A stretch of 64,000 nucleotides of DNA from Achromobacter spanius (GTDB taxonomy: Bacteria > Pseudomonadota > Gammaproteobacteria > Burkholderiales > Burkholderiaceae_B). The stretch lies in contig NZ_CP121261.1 of NCBI RefSeq assembly GCF_029637605.1, positions 2,170,001-2,234,000 on the forward strand, given 5' to 3'. The position numbers and the translations under genes were made by a program. Numbering within the stretch: position 1 is the first letter of the stretch; every line of letters begins with the position of its first letter. Below are positions 16,305 through 26,405 of the stretch, piece by piece. The notes under the pieces were generated by a model. It saw only the letters and a list, made by a program, of their open reading frames with translations. It did not search any database and had not been told where the DNA came from.

Positions 16305-17402
16305 ATGCGAATCAGCGTCATAGGCGGCGGACACGGCTGCTACGCGGCAGCAGCCGAACTAGCCGAAAAAGGACACGAGGTGCGCTGGTGGCGCCGCGAC
16401 AGCGCCGCGTTCCAGGGCTTGCGCGAAGTGGGCGCGCTGACGGTCACCGACTATCGCGGCACGCGCCACGTGCCGCTGGGTTCAGGCCCCGGCCACCTGA
16501 CGCTGGCCGACGCCTTGCAAGACGCCGTAGCCGACGCGCAAGTGCTGGTCATTCCCCTGCCCTGCACCACCCACGACGCGCTGGCGCCCGCCTTGGCGCC
16601 GCTGCTGCAAGACGGCCAGGTGGTGTTCCTGCCGCCCGGCACCTTCGGCAGCTACCTCTTCGCGCGCGCGCAGAAAGACGCTGGCAACCCCGCTCGCGTT
16701 GCCTACGCGGAAACCGGCACCCTGCCCTATCTGGCGCGCAAGCACGGCAACACAGTCGTGATCAGCGGCTACGCCACGCGCCTGCCCACCGGCGTGTTCC
16801 CCAGCCGCCTGACCGACAACGCGCTGGCGCTGCTGGGCCAGGCCTACCCCAGCATCGAACCCATTGAAGACGGACTGGCCGGCGCGCTGATGAACGCCGG
16901 CCCCATCATTCACCCACCGCTCATCCTGATGAATGCAGGCCCCTTGGAGCATTTCGACAAGTGGGACATCCATAACGAAGGCACGCAGCCGTCCATCCGC
17001 CGCGTGACCGACACGCTGGACGCCGAACGCGTGGCCATCCGTGTAGCCCTGGGCTACGCCGCGCCGCACTTTCCGCTGGCCGATCACTACGCTAGCGAAG
17101 GCGACGAATGGATGTACGGCCGCGGCGCGCACGGCAAGCTGACCGACAGCGGCGACTGGCGCGAAACCATCGACCTGCACACGCACCGCTACATGCAGGA
17201 AGACACGCGGCTGGGCCTGTCTTTCCTGGTGTCCGCCGGCCGCTGGGCCGGCGTGCCGACGCCGGTGGCGCAGGGCCTGCTGAATATCGCCAGCGCCATT
17301 ACCGGCCGCGATCTCTACGCCGAAGGCCGCACGCTGGAACGCCTGGGGCTGGACCGTTTGTCGCGCGCTGGCATGGCGGAATTGCTGGAACAGGGGTGCT
17401 GA
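16305..17402 (+). CDS. NAD/NADP-dependent octopine/nopaline dehydrogenase family protein
   Basis: This 365-residue enzyme has an N-terminal Rossmann fold (VIGGGHGCYAAAAELAEKGHEV) and the C-terminal helical domain of the opine dehydrogenase family (MNAGPIIHPPLILMNAGPLE, with the conserved catalytic-type His, then HFPLADHY and the late LGLSFLVSAGRWAGVPTP). Relatives oxidise or form N-substituted amino acids (opines). The start has a GAAGGAG site 8 bases upstream. The next gene starts 2 bp after its stop, so the pair is an operon. The actual substrate is unknown. Confidence 0.88.
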   Translation: MRISVIGGGHGCYAAAAELAEKGHEVRWWRRDSAAFQGLREVGALTVTDYRGTRHVPLGSGPGHLTLADALQDAVADAQVLVIPLPCTTHDALAPALAPLLQDGQVVFLPPGTFGSYLFARAQKDAGNPARVAYAETGTLPYLARKHGNTVVISGYATRLPTGVFPSRLTDNALALLGQAYPSIEPIEDGLAGALMNAGPIIHPPLILMNAGPLEHFDKWDIHNEGTQPSIRRVTDTLDAERVAIRVALGYAAPHFPLADHYASEGDEWMYGRGAHGKLTDSGDWRETIDLHTHRYMQEDTRLGLSFLVSAGRWAGVPTPVAQGLLNIASAITGRDLYAEGRTLERLGLDRLSRAGMAELLEQGC

Positions 17403-17404
17403 GC

Positions 17405-18385
17405 ATGGAAGACAGAATCTGCGTGATCGGCGCCGGCCGCATGGGCGAAGGCATCACCCTGTCGTACATTCATGCGGGACGCGACGTGACGCTTATCGAC
17501 ATCAAGCCCAGAACGCCCGCCGAACAAGCCGAGCACCACGCGCGCGTGCGGGCCAACCTGCGCCGCGAACTGGGCACACTAAGCCGCCTGGGTTTACTGG
17601 ACGCCGCACAGGCCGACACCGCCATGCAGCGCGCGCGTGTGTGCGGGCGCGACGACGCCATTGCGGATCTTCAACGCGCGCGCGTCGTCTTCGAAGCCGT
17701 GCCCGAACGCCTGGACGCCAAGCGCGACGCCTTTGCCTGGCTGGGGCAGGTCTGCTCGGCCAACGCCATCATTGCGTCAACCACCTCAACATTTCTGGTG
17801 ACCGAGCTGGCGGAGCTGGTGCAATACCCGGAACGCTTTCTGAACGCGCACTGGCTCAACCCGGCGTATCTGATTCCGCTGGTTGAGGTCAGCCGGGGGC
17901 CGCGTACAAACGATGCCGCCTTGCAAGCCTTGCTGGACGTGCTGCGCCAGGCCGGCAAGGTGCCCGTGCAGTGCGCACCGTCGGCGGGCTACATCGTGCC
18001 GCGTATTCAGGCACTGGCGATGAACGAGGCCGCCCGCATGGTCGAGGAAGGCGTGGCCAGCGCTGAAGACATCGACACCGCCGTGCGCCTGGGATTCGGA
18101 TTGCGCTTTTCGGTGCTGGGCTTGCTGGAATTCATTGACTGGGGCGGCGGCGACATCCTGTACTACGCGTCGCGCTACCTTGAAGGCGAGATCGGCCCGC
18201 GCTTCGCATCGCCGGACGTCATCGCCCGCAACATGGAGCAAGGCCGCAACGGGCTACGCGATGGCAAAGGCTTCTACGACTACACCGGCGTGGACGTGGA
18301 CGCCTACAAAATGGAGCGCCTGGGGCAGTTGTGCAAGCGGCTGGAAGTGATGGGGCTATTGCCGCGCGCGGGTGGCGCGCGCTAG
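17405..18385 (+). CDS. 3-hydroxyacyl-CoA dehydrogenase family NAD-dependent enzyme
   Basis: This 326-residue protein has the Rossmann motif VIGAGRMGEGITLSYIHAG, the binding segment FEAVPERLDAKRDAF, HWLNPAYLIPLVEVSRG, and a C-terminal helical domain ending GLRDGKGFYDYTG. The HxxNP and GKGFYDY features mark the family that includes 3-hydroxybutyryl-CoA dehydrogenase, L-gulonate dehydrogenase (lambda-crystallin) and L-carnitine dehydrogenase. The size fits a single-function member. It is coupled to the opine-dehydrogenase-type gene, so the two probably act on successive intermediates of one pathway. Confidence 0.88.
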   Translation: MEDRICVIGAGRMGEGITLSYIHAGRDVTLIDIKPRTPAEQAEHHARVRANLRRELGTLSRLGLLDAAQADTAMQRARVCGRDDAIADLQRARVVFEAVPERLDAKRDAFAWLGQVCSANAIIASTTSTFLVTELAELVQYPERFLNAHWLNPAYLIPLVEVSRGPRTNDAALQALLDVLRQAGKVPVQCAPSAGYIVPRIQALAMNEAARMVEEGVASAEDIDTAVRLGFGLRFSVLGLLEFIDWGGGDILYYASRYLEGEIGPRFASPDVIARNMEQGRNGLRDGKGFYDYTGVDVDAYKMERLGQLCKRLEVMGLLPRAGGAR

Positions 18386-18414
18386 CCAAACCCTCAGTGC
18401 ACGCCCGCTTCAAC

Positions 18415-19710
18415 TCAGTGTGCGTCCGCTTCAAGAATGCGATACGCCAGACGCACGCGGGCCTCGTTCGGAATATTCCGATTCGCCAGGATCACCACGC
18501 CGACCTTCCTGGCCGGCACGAACGCCACGTAGGCGCCGAAGCCGTTGGTGGAACCGGTCTTGTTGATCCACACATCGGCGCGCGGCGCCTGCGGCGGGGT
18601 CAAAGCCTTGGCCGGGTGGCTCTGGCTGTTCAACGTGCCCGCGTTGGCGGCCAACAGCGCGTCCAGCGTGACTGGGTACGCCAGTTGTTCCCACGCCAGG
18701 TCCTGCGTCATCGGACCCACGTCGTAGTAGCCCACGTGCGTATCCGCCAGCGCCTTGGCCATCACGGCGTCACCAATGACGCGCTTGGCAATCTTTGCTT
18801 CCCGCGCGGCCTTGGCGCTGAATTCGCGCGGGGCAGACGCCACACCCATGTTGGCGTCCACAAAACGGATCAGGTCGCTGGCGCTGGTCTTCACGCCGTA
18901 GGCTTCGTCGGCCAACACGCCTGGGTTCACGCGCACCGGCGCGTTCTGCTTGTTGTAGCCCTGCGCGTAGTCACCCATCCTGGCGGCCGGCACGTGGATA
19001 TACGTGTTGGCCAAGCCCAGCTTGGGCAACAGCGTCTGCTCCATGGCTTGCGCATACGACTCACCCAGGCTCTTGGCCGCCACCACGCCCAGCATGCCGA
19101 TGCTGGGGTTGGCGTAGGTGCGGTACGTGCCCGGCGTGTAGCGCGGCGTCCACGCGGCCAGGTAGGCCAGGAGCTGGGCGTCGTTCGTCACCGCGTCCGG
19201 CACTTGCAAGGGAAAGCCGCCGCCCGTGTGGGTGCCCAGGTGGATCAGGTTCAGTTTGCCGAATACCGTTCCTTGCAAGGCCGGCAAGAAGCGCGCCGGG
19301 CTGTCGGAGAGCGACAGCTTGCCCAGCGCCTGGGCATAGGTTGCCAAGGTGGCGGTAAAGGTCTTGCTGATGGAGCCCAGCTCGAACAGCGTGTCGCGGC
19401 TGACGGGCGTGTGCGTTTGCAACGACGCCACGCCATAGTTCCGGAATTCATGGTGCCCATCGCGTGTGACGGCAATGGCCAGCCCGGCCACGTCGTACTC
19501 CTGCATCAGCGCGTGCACGGCGTCGTCGATATCGGCGCCGGCCGGCACCGGCTCGTCGCGTACGGGCTGGCCCGCGGTGGCGGATTGATCGGGCTGCGCA
19601 GGCGACGAACCCGCCTGCACGCCGGACACGGCCACCAACGAGAACATGGCGCCGCCGGCCATGATGGCCAGGGCTTGCAAGACAGCGCGTCGCGCGGCGT
19701 GAAACGTCAT
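18415..19710 (-). CDS. Class C (AmpC-type) serine beta-lactamase
   Basis: This 431-residue exported protein has a signal peptide ending SGVQA near residue 33. The three class C motifs are present: SISK at residues 113-116 (nucleophile Ser113), YAN in RTYANPSIGMLG, and KTG in INKTGSTNGFGAY. It should be periplasmic and hydrolyse cephalosporin-type rings. It is somewhat longer than E. coli AmpC because of a ~50-residue linker after the signal peptide. The upstream neighbour is the divergent riboswitch/dehydrogenase unit; no AmpR-type LysR gene adjoins it, so induction is not evident. Confidence 0.92.
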   Translation of the reverse strand: MTFHAARRAVLQALAIMAGGAMFSLVAVSGVQAGSSPAQPDQSATAGQPVRDEPVPAGADIDDAVHALMQEYDVAGLAIAVTRDGHHEFRNYGVASLQTHTPVSRDTLFELGSISKTFTATLATYAQALGKLSLSDSPARFLPALQGTVFGKLNLIHLGTHTGGGFPLQVPDAVTNDAQLLAYLAAWTPRYTPGTYRTYANPSIGMLGVVAAKSLGESYAQAMEQTLLPKLGLANTYIHVPAARMGDYAQGYNKQNAPVRVNPGVLADEAYGVKTSASDLIRFVDANMGVASAPREFSAKAAREAKIAKRVIGDAVMAKALADTHVGYYDVGPMTQDLAWEQLAYPVTLDALLAANAGTLNSQSHPAKALTPPQAPRADVWINKTGSTNGFGAYVAFVPARKVGVVILANRNIPNEARVRLAYRILEADAH

Positions 19711-19828
19711 TTCTATCGTCCTCTTGGTTCCCGCCGGCCGAACAACGTGCGCGGCGAACGCGACATAGTACTAACCCTGAATCAATTACGACAGGAACTT
19801 GGCTATTCTCTACCCCGTCGATTCAAGA

Positions 19829-20018
19829 CCGCGTAGAAGAGACTGGCCCTTGCGGCCGGCGCCGACGGAGCAACCGCCCCGGAAACTCTCAGGCAACAGG
19901 ACTGCGCGCGTATAGACAATCTGGAGAGAGGCGCCGTGCGCGCCCACCGAAGGGGAACCCCGCCGCAACCGTCGGCCGGGTGAAGCTCTCAGGTATCAAA
20001 GACAGATGGGGTGCCGCA
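19829..20018 (+). promoter_or_regulatory. Tandem glycine riboswitch
   Basis: Two consecutive glycine aptamers are readable. Aptamer 1 (about 19829-19918) contains GGAGCAACCGCC, GGAAACTCTCAGGCAACAGG and the closing strand CTGCGCG. Aptamer 2 (about 19919-20018) contains GGAGAGAGGCGCC, CACCGAAGGGG, CCGCCGCAACC, GAAGCTCTCAGGTATCAAAG and GACAGATGGGG. The paired ACTCTCAGG / GCTCTCAGG cores are the hallmark of the class. It lies 36 bp before the start of the D-amino-acid dehydrogenase gene. Known tandem glycine riboswitches usually turn genes on with glycine. Confidence 0.93.
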
Positions 20019-20054
20019 TCCGTATTGGTTGCGGCCACACCGTCTGGAGCCACC

Positions 20055-21302
20055 ATGCCCCGCATCGCCATCATTGGCGCCGGTATCACCGGCGTCACGT
20101 CCGCCTATGCCTTGTGCAAACTCGGATACCAGGTCACCGTCTACGACCGCCAGCGCTATCCCGCCATGGAAACGTCCTACGCCAACGGCGGCCAACTGTC
20201 CGCCAGCAACGCCGAGGTCTGGAACAGCACCGCCACGATCTTCAAAGGACTGCGCTGGATGTTGCGCAAGAATGCGCCGCTGTTGCTGAACCCCCGGTTC
20301 AGTTGGCACAAATATTCGTGGCTGGCGCAGTTCATGGCGCAGATTCCCAACTACCGCGACAACACCATCGCCACCACCCGCCTGGCCATCCAGGCCCGCC
20401 AGCACTTGTTCGACATGGCCGAGGCCGAAGGCATCGACTTCGACCTGGAACGCCGGGGCATCCTGCACATCTACCATGACGCCAACAGCTTCAAGGCAGC
20501 GCACCGCGCCAACGCGCTCCTGCAAGCTGGCGGCCTGGACCGCTACGCGGTGACCGCCGACGAAGCCCGCGCCATCGAACCCACCCTGCAAACCGGATGC
20601 CACGGCGGCTTCTACACGCCATCGGACGCCACCGGCGACATCCACAAGTTCACCCGAGGCCTGGCCCACGCCTGCGAACGCCGTGGCGTGACCTTCGTGC
20701 AAGACGCCGACATCGCCACCATCCGCCCGCACAACGGCGCTTACGCGCTGGACGTGCGACACAACGGCGGCACCGAACGCAAACCGCACGAGGCCGACGC
20801 CATCGTGGTGTGCGCGGGATCCGCCAGCCGACAATTCGCCAAGCTGCTGGGCGACAGGCTGAACATCTACCCGGTCAAGGGCTATTCGATCAGCGTGCAC
20901 CTGGACGACGCCGACAGCCGCGCCGCCGCGCCCCACGTAAGCTTGCTGGACGAAGCGGCAAAGATCGTCACCAGCCGCCTGGGCGACCGCTTCCGCGTGG
21001 CGGGCACGGCCGAGTTCAACGGCTTCAACCTGGACATCCGCGCCGAGCGCGTGCAACCCCTGATCGACTGGACCCGCAAGCATTTTCCCAACGTGATGAC
21101 GTCGCGCGTGGTGCCTTGGTGCGGTCTGCGCCCAATGACGCCCAACATGCTGCCGCGCGTAGGGCCGGGCAAGCGCCCGGGTGTGTTCTACAACACCGGA
21201 CATGGGCACTTGGGCTGGACCTTATCGGCGGCGACAGCGCAGGTGCTGGCGGAGAGCGTCAGGGCGGCGCTTTCTTCGTCACCAACAGCACATACGGGTT
21301 GA
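20055..21302 (+). CDS. D-amino-acid dehydrogenase / glycine-oxidase-like FAD enzyme (DadA family)
   Basis: This 415-residue flavoprotein begins with the FAD motif [17 protein letters not shown], then [18 protein letters not shown], and ends with [16 protein letters not shown] and the second FAD contact [15 protein letters not shown]. This layout is that of the DadA small D-amino-acid dehydrogenase. The ATG at 20055 follows GGAG; the in-frame start at 19980 lies inside the riboswitch and was rejected. Control by glycine suggests that the enzyme oxidises glycine or a D-amino acid whose breakdown relieves glycine excess. Its 3' end overlaps the convergent M23 peptidase gene by 44 bp. Confidence 0.9.
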   Translation: MPRIAIIGAGITGVTSAYALCKLGYQVTVYDRQRYPAMETSYANGGQLSASNAEVWNSTATIFKGLRWMLRKNAPLLLNPRFSWHKYSWLAQFMAQIPNYRDNTIATTRLAIQARQHLFDMAEAEGIDFDLERRGILHIYHDANSFKAAHRANALLQAGGLDRYAVTADEARAIEPTLQTGCHGGFYTPSDATGDIHKFTRGLAHACERRGVTFVQDADIATIRPHNGAYALDVRHNGGTERKPHEADAIVVCAGSASRQFAKLLGDRLNIYPVKGYSISVHLDDADSRAAAPHVSLLDEAAKIVTSRLGDRFRVAGTAEFNGFNLDIRAERVQPLIDWTRKHFPNVMTSRVVPWCGLRPMTPNMLPRVGPGKRPGVFYNTGHGHLGWTLSAATAQVLAESVRAALSSSPTAHTG

Positions 21303-21813
21303 TAGCCCCGCCGTCATAAATTCCATAATGCAAATGCGGCGGCGTTCCTTGGGCATTCCCCGTATTGCCGACGTAACCCAGCACGTCGCCCGGCACCACC
21401 AATTGCCCGCGTTCAATGTCGGCGTAGCCGTCCAGATGCGCGTAGTAATGCCGTTGGCGGCCGGGGCCCAGCACCCACACCACCTGGCCGCCCAGGTTGT
21501 TCGTGCCAACTTGCAGCACCACGCCTTCGGTGGTGGAAAGCACGGGTGTGCCACGCGGGGCGAAAATGTCGATGCCTTCGTGGCGCCGGCCGCCAGACCG
21601 GGCCGCGCCCCACGTGTCAGTGAGGCGTCCGGAGGAAACGCCCTGCACCGGCACGGGCAATGACGTAGGGGCTTCTTGCCAGGCGAGCCGCGCCATATGC
21701 CATGGCGCGCGCGCCGCGTCGGGCAATCGCGGCCACGCCCAGACCGCCAGCGCGGCCAACAAGGAAAGTACGACGATGCGCCTGATGAAGCGCAGGACAG
21801 GGTTGAAGTTCAT
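21259..21813 (-). CDS. M23-family (LytM-type) peptidase
   Basis: This 184-residue protein has one N-terminal membrane helix ([18 protein letters not shown]) and an M23 domain: [16 protein letters not shown] (His and Asp zinc ligands), HYYAHLDGY, and [12 protein letters not shown] (HxH motif). The zinc set looks complete, so it is probably an active cell-wall endopeptidase facing the periplasm. The ATG at 21813 was chosen for the basic-hydrophobic N-terminus. It overlaps the convergent dehydrogenase gene by 44 bp. Confidence 0.88.
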   Translation of the reverse strand: MNFNPVLRFIRRIVVLSLLAALAVWAWPRLPDAARAPWHMARLAWQEAPTSLPVPVQGVSSGRLTDTWGAARSGGRRHEGIDIFAPRGTPVLSTTEGVVLQVGTNNLGGQVVWVLGPGRQRHYYAHLDGYADIERGQLVVPGDVLGYVGNTGNAQGTPPHLHYGIYDGGAINPYVLLVTKKAPP

Positions 21814-21854
21814 GAACGGTTCGACGCCGAGCGGGCGGAGGGGTTCCCCCCGTG

Positions 21855-23114
21855 TCAGGCGAACACCAGGCACACCGGCGTGGGCACCTGAGCCACTACG
21901 TCGGGGTTCTCCAGGCGCCCCGTTGCGGCATCGATACGCAAGCGCAGAATCGAATCGCCCTTCTGGTTCAGCGCGTACAACGCACCGCCATCCGGTGCCA
22001 TGGTCAGCGCGCGCGGAAAGCGCAATCCTTCCGTCCAGACTTGCAGCGGCGCGAGCGCGCCGTCCGCACCGATGCCAAAGACCCCGATGCTGTCGGCTTG
22101 CGGGTGATCGTTCTGCACGCGGCGGGTAGACACATACAGAAAGCGGCCGGACGGATGAATAAGCAGTGACGCCGCGTTGCCCGTACCGGTAAAGCCGGCG
22201 GGCGTGGCCGGGACGGTATGGCGGGGTTCCAGGACGCGGCCCGCAATGACGTCATACCCGTAGCACGCCACGCTGGCATCGAGCTCGTTGACGACATACA
22301 ACAGCGCGCCGTCGGGATGCAGCGCCAGATGGCGCGGCCCGCTACCCGGGGGCAGTTCGGTGCGGCCGGAGAGCGACAAGTTACCGTCTTCAAGCGTGAA
22401 CGCATTGATGCGGTCGCTGCCCAGGTCGGTAGCCAACACGCGCTGGCCGGTGGGGTCGAACAGCACCATGTGCGGGTGGGCGGACTGCTGTTCGGGACGC
22501 GGGCCGGAGCCGGTTTCCTTGACGATGCCCGACACCGCGCCCAGCGATCCGTCGCGGTTGATGGGCAGCACGTTGTAGGTGCCGCCCAGGTATTGCGCGG
22601 TGACCAGATGCTTGCCGTCGGGCGATACCGCCAGGTGCGCCGGCGCGGTGCTGGATAGGGACAGCGGCTGCCGGTTCAACAATCGCAGGCTACCGTCGCC
22701 TTCAATGGCGTAGGCCTCGGCCGTGCCCCTGGGCAGCCCTTGCCAGTGTTCGATCTCGTTGATGGCATACAGAAAGCGCCGCGTGGGATGCACGGCCAGA
22801 TAGGACGGGTTGTCGCTTTCCATTACCTGGACCAGCCGCCAGCCTTGCGCGCGCATCGCAAACACGTGGATGCCCGCGGACGGTGGCCCGCCTGCCGTGC
22901 CGCCCGGCGCGTCGCGCGTGTAGGTGCCCACGTAGGCAAAGGCAGTGGAATCGGCGGCGGATGTCAGGGAGACGGGGGACGTCGTGGAGGTGGAGGATGT
23001 GGCAGATGCCGACGCACCCATCGCGGACAGCCACGGCCCTGCGGCGCTTGCGGCCGACAAGCCGCCGGCAAGCTGGATGAAGGATCGGCGCGGCGCGCTG
23101 GAAAGCGTGTTCAT
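21855..23114 (-). CDS. Exported lactonase, 7-bladed beta-propeller (6-phosphogluconolactonase-like)
   Basis: This 419-residue protein starts with a twin-arginine signal ([11 protein letters not shown]), so it is likely exported folded. The remainder is a lactonase propeller of the YbhE type: FAYVGTYTR near the start, [39 protein letters not shown] and [18 protein letters not shown]. Cytoplasmic relatives hydrolyse 6-phosphogluconolactone; an exported version more likely acts on a free sugar lactone. It starts 32 bp after the stop of the FAD oxidase gene, fitting an oxidase/lactonase pair. Confidence 0.88.
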   Translation of the reverse strand: MNTLSSAPRRSFIQLAGGLSAASAAGPWLSAMGASASATSSTSTTSPVSLTSAADSTAFAYVGTYTRDAPGGTAGGPPSAGIHVFAMRAQGWRLVQVMESDNPSYLAVHPTRRFLYAINEIEHWQGLPRGTAEAYAIEGDGSLRLLNRQPLSLSSTAPAHLAVSPDGKHLVTAQYLGGTYNVLPINRDGSLGAVSGIVKETGSGPRPEQQSAHPHMVLFDPTGQRVLATDLGSDRINAFTLEDGNLSLSGRTELPPGSGPRHLALHPDGALLYVVNELDASVACYGYDVIAGRVLEPRHTVPATPAGFTGTGNAASLLIHPSGRFLYVSTRRVQNDHPQADSIGVFGIGADGALAPLQVWTEGLRFPRALTMAPDGGALYALNQKGDSILRLRIDAATGRLENPDVVAQVPTPVCLVFA

Positions 23115-23145
23115 GGCAGGTTCCGGCAAGGCGTAGCGTGCGTCA

Positions 23146-24684
23146 TCACGGGCGCACCGACATCGCGTGGTGGAAGACATTGTTCGGATCGTAGCGGCGC
23201 TTGACCTGTTGCAGGAAAGGATAAAGCTCGTCTGCGCCGTAATACAACTGTGGCCAAAAGGCATGCGCGAGCATGTCGCGGTCCGGGTAGTTGATGTAGC
23301 ACCCTTGATAGCGGTCGCCGGGATACGGCGTGCCCGCAAACCCCGACGAGGAGGACGGGGCCGCCGGGTCCGCCGGGTCCGTATACACGTCGCGGTAAAA
23401 ATCCGTCATCCAGCGCAAATGGACGGCGTCCTGGTCGGTGTGGGTCCAGTAGGTTTGGTATTGCAGCTTCATGACCGATTCACGCTGATGCACGGCGGTG
23501 TCGCGCAGGCGTTCAGGCCGGTTGATGGCGCCGCCATAGGAGTCCACCTGCAACAGCGACTGGCGCAGGTCGGCGCCTGGCATGTCGCGAGTCAGATGCG
23601 CGTAGATGCGCGCGGATTCATGCGCGCTGAAGTTGCGCTTCATGTAGGCGGACTTGTATTTGCCGCGCTGGTTGGGCCCCGAGCCATTGAGCGTTTGCGT
23701 GGCCGCCAGCCAGTCGTAGCGGATAACCGTGTGCGGCTCGCTACAAAGCAAGTCGCCGCCCATGCGCGGGCGCGGCAGGCCCGGCGTGGTGGCGCGCGCG
23801 GCAACCGGCGCGCACGCACGGAAGCGGTTCAGAAAATCTTGCAGCACCGTCAGGTCTCGGCAGGTGCCGTCGGGGTTGCAGAACTGGACGATCATCACGA
23901 TCTGCCCCGCCGCCTGATGCGTGAGCTTCAGCAACGAGAACATGCCCCAGGTGTCGGCGGCCCTGCCCCGCGTTTCCCAATAGCTGCCATAGATGTCCAG
24001 CAGTTGCGCAAAGCGCCGGGGCGTCATGCCGGCCCAGTCGAATGCAACGGTGGCGATGGCCACTTCGCGCAGGGCCTGGGGCAGCGCGGCAAAACCATAG
24101 CTGGTGATCACGCCGAAGTTGCCGCCGCCCGCGCCTCGGCAGGCACGGAACAGGTCGGCGTCGCGCGTGGCTTCGACGGTGCGCGGCACGACGTTGCCGC
24201 CTGCGTCCACGGTCAGGATGTCGACCGCGCTCAGCCAGTCGCACGCCAGCCCTTGCAGGCGCGACAGCAGGCCGTAGCCGCCGCCCGTGATGTGGCCGCC
24301 CGCCGCCACCGAATAGCAGGACCCGCCAGGCAAGGACACGCCGTGACGCTTGTAGAGGTCCAGGTCGCCGTTCCAGTTCTGCGAACCGGCCGCAATGCGC
24401 AGCAGCCCGTCGGATGACGGCGGCACGCGGTCCAGCAGGCTCAAGTCCAGGATGGCGCCGCCCGGATTGTTCGAGACGAAGTCCTCGTAGCAATGGCCGC
24501 CGCTGCGTATCGTGGGGCGCTTGCCCTGCGCCACGATGCGAGCCAGGGCGTGGGCCGCGTCTTCGGGCGTTTCACAGAGTTCGATGCGCGCGGCGGCATC
24601 GCCAGGCTGAGCGGGCCACCGCAGGTTGAAGCCCTTTTTCAGGGTCTTGTAGCGGGGATCGTCGTGGGTCACGCTGATGCTCAT
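23146..24684 (-). CDS. Berberine-bridge-type FAD-linked oxidase, probably bicovalent flavin
   Basis: This 512-residue oxidase has the FAD-binding motif [13 protein letters not shown] with flavin-linking His64, and [20 protein letters not shown] with Cys123 in the place of the second flavin bond. The C-terminal BBE segment [13 protein letters not shown] closes it. Bicovalent members often oxidise sugars or oligosaccharides to lactones. I see no signal peptide. The ATG at 24684 follows GGGAGG. Its neighbours are a lactonase downstream and a GlxA-type regulator 92 bp upstream on the same strand. Confidence 0.88.
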   Translation of the reverse strand: MSISVTHDDPRYKTLKKGFNLRWPAQPGDAAARIELCETPEDAAHALARIVAQGKRPTIRSGGHCYEDFVSNNPGGAILDLSLLDRVPPSSDGLLRIAAGSQNWNGDLDLYKRHGVSLPGGSCYSVAAGGHITGGGYGLLSRLQGLACDWLSAVDILTVDAGGNVVPRTVEATRDADLFRACRGAGGGNFGVITSYGFAALPQALREVAIATVAFDWAGMTPRRFAQLLDIYGSYWETRGRAADTWGMFSLLKLTHQAAGQIVMIVQFCNPDGTCRDLTVLQDFLNRFRACAPVAARATTPGLPRPRMGGDLLCSEPHTVIRYDWLAATQTLNGSGPNQRGKYKSAYMKRNFSAHESARIYAHLTRDMPGADLRQSLLQVDSYGGAINRPERLRDTAVHQRESVMKLQYQTYWTHTDQDAVHLRWMTDFYRDVYTDPADPAAPSSSSGFAGTPYPGDRYQGCYINYPDRDMLAHAFWPQLYYGADELYPFLQQVKRRYDPNNVFHHAMSVRP

Positions 24685-24776
24685 GTCGGCTTGCCTCCCG
24701 GGCCTGGGAGTCAGGCCGCGACGCATCAAGGATAGGCCGAGAGCGCCCCGAACATCTGTAAGAGGAGTCCGATTTT

Positions 24777-25739
24777 CTACTGATACCGTTCGCGATATCC
24801 CACCGGCGACATGCCGCAATATTTATTGAAGATGTCGCGAAACGCCTTGGTGTCGTTGTAGCCCACTTCGTACATGACTTCGGCCACGCTCTTGCGCGAG
24901 CTTTCCAGCCGTTTCTTGGCCGCTTCCACGCGCACTCGCTGCAGGTATTCCACGATGCTGTTGCCCGTGGCCTGCCGAAAGCGCCGTTCCAGCGTGCGGC
25001 GTCCCATGGCATGACGGCCGGCCAGATCTTCCACGGTGATTTTTTCCGTGTAGCGGCCTTCGATGTAGGTCTGCACGGCGCGCACCACCTCGTCGGCGTG
25101 GGCCTTCTGGCCCATGAATACCGCGAACGGCAATTGGCTCTGGCGGCTCCAGTCCAGTTGGAAATACTTGGCGCACCAGATGGCGGTGTCGCGGTCGGTG
25201 TATTTTTCGATCAGGTGCAGCACCAGATGCGCCGCTGAAAATGCGCCGCCGCTGGTGTAGACGCCGTTCTCGGCCATGACGACGCGGTCGCTGATCCAGC
25301 GGACATTCGGAAACAGGCTGGCGTACAGGTTCTGCGCCACCCAATGCACCACCGCCTGCTGTCCGTCCAGCACGCCGCCCGCGGCCAACAGCGCGGCGCC
25401 CATGCACAGGCTGGCCACTTCGCCGCCGTTGCGATGATGGGTCGACAACCAATCGACCAGCTCGCGGTTGGACTGGACCACGTCGGACACCGTGCCCAGC
25501 AATGGCGGTGCAATGCAGATGTCGATGTGCGGCGCGTCGGCCAACACCAGATCGGCCTGTACCTTGATGCGCCCTTCATCCAGGCTGACCTCGCGCGTAA
25601 GCGCCAGGGTGCGCACGTGGAATTGGGGTTCGCGCCCTTGCGCGGCCAGGTAGTTATTGGCCACCAGGAAGCCGTGGCGCGCGGTTTCCAGGGACGCAAT
25701 GTTGGTGCCCGTGGGCAGAAGAAACGCGACGTTTTTCAT
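24777..25739 (-). CDS. GlxA-type AraC-family regulator with DJ-1/PfpI-like domain
   Basis: The 320-residue protein has an N-terminal DJ-1/PfpI-like (type 1 glutamine amidotransferase-like) domain with the nucleophile-elbow segment [17 protein letters not shown]-terminal AraC helix-turn-helix pair follows ([20 protein letters not shown] and [21 protein letters not shown]). An in-frame ATG four codons upstream (25751) is an equal alternative start; no clear Shine-Dalgarno decides it. It lies just upstream of, and in line with, the oxidase and lactonase genes, which it may control. Confidence 0.9.
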   Translation of the reverse strand: MKNVAFLLPTGTNIASLETARHGFLVANNYLAAQGREPQFHVRTLALTREVSLDEGRIKVQADLVLADAPHIDICIAPPLLGTVSDVVQSNRELVDWLSTHHRNGGEVASLCMGAALLAAGGVLDGQQAVVHWVAQNLYASLFPNVRWISDRVVMAENGVYTSGGAFSAAHLVLHLIEKYTDRDTAIWCAKYFQLDWSRQSQLPFAVFMGQKAHADEVVRAVQTYIEGRYTEKITVEDLAGRHAMGRRTLERRFRQATGNSIVEYLQRVRVEAAKKRLESSRKSVAEVMYEVGYNDTKAFRDIFNKYCGMSPVGYRERYQ

Positions 25740-25919
25740 GACGCTAAGCATACGCCCGAGCGTTGACGCAATCCACCCGCAAGAATGTCGCAATCCCCTA
25801 TCTGAAAGCGCTGCCGATCCCGATAAAGTGGCGTTTACGGCCTGGGAGGCCGGACGGCGGCAGGCGTGGCCAGCGGGCACGCCCCGCCGATACAACAACA
25901 GCGACCAAAGGAGTGTGCG

Positions 25920-26279
25920 ATGGAAGAATACGTAGATGGTTTCTTGCTGCCGGTGCCCAAGGCCAACCTGGCCGACTACAAGAAGATGGCGGAACAGGCC
26001 AAAGTGGTCTGGCTGGATCATGGCGCGCTGGATTACCGCGAATGCGTGGCTGATGAACTGGGCGGTGAAAACATGCGCTCGTTTGCCGAAGCCGCGGGCG
26101 TGAAGGACGGAGAAACAGCGGTCTTCGCCTGGATTCTGTATGCCAGCAAGGCCGACCGCGACCGCATCAACCCGCTGGTCATGGCCGACCCCCGCCTGGC
26201 AAATATGAGCGGTTGCGAAAACGTGTTCGATTTCAAGCGGATGTGCTGGGGCGGATTCACCACCTTGGTAAGCAAATAA
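25920..26279 (+). CDS. DUF1428 family protein
   Basis: This 119-residue protein has the family opening YVDGFLLPVPKANLADYKKM and the later FAWILYASKADRDRINPLVM and MCWGGFTTLV. DUF1428 is a ferredoxin-like-fold family with no known reaction. The ATG at 25920 follows GGAG 8 bases upstream. The next gene, a VOC protein, starts 127 bp downstream in the same direction; such small dimeric alpha/beta-barrel proteins often occur together. Confidence 0.9.
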   Translation: MEEYVDGFLLPVPKANLADYKKMAEQAKVVWLDHGALDYRECVADELGGENMRSFAEAAGVKDGETAVFAWILYASKADRDRINPLVMADPRLANMSGCENVFDFKRMCWGGFTTLVSK

Positions 26280-26405
26280 AAAAGTGACGCGGCGTGTCGA
26301 TCTTGGCACCGCCCGTTCGTCGTATAGGCAGGGACCAAACGGTAAAGCCTCTTGTGACGCCGCTCCGTCCCCCACCCACCACTCAACCGTTTTCGGAGAC
26401 GCATC

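Noticed and set aside
19980-20054. In-frame upstream start for the D-amino-acid dehydrogenase
   Set aside because: It lies within the second glycine aptamer; the FAD motif begins right after the ATG at 20055, which has its own GGAG.
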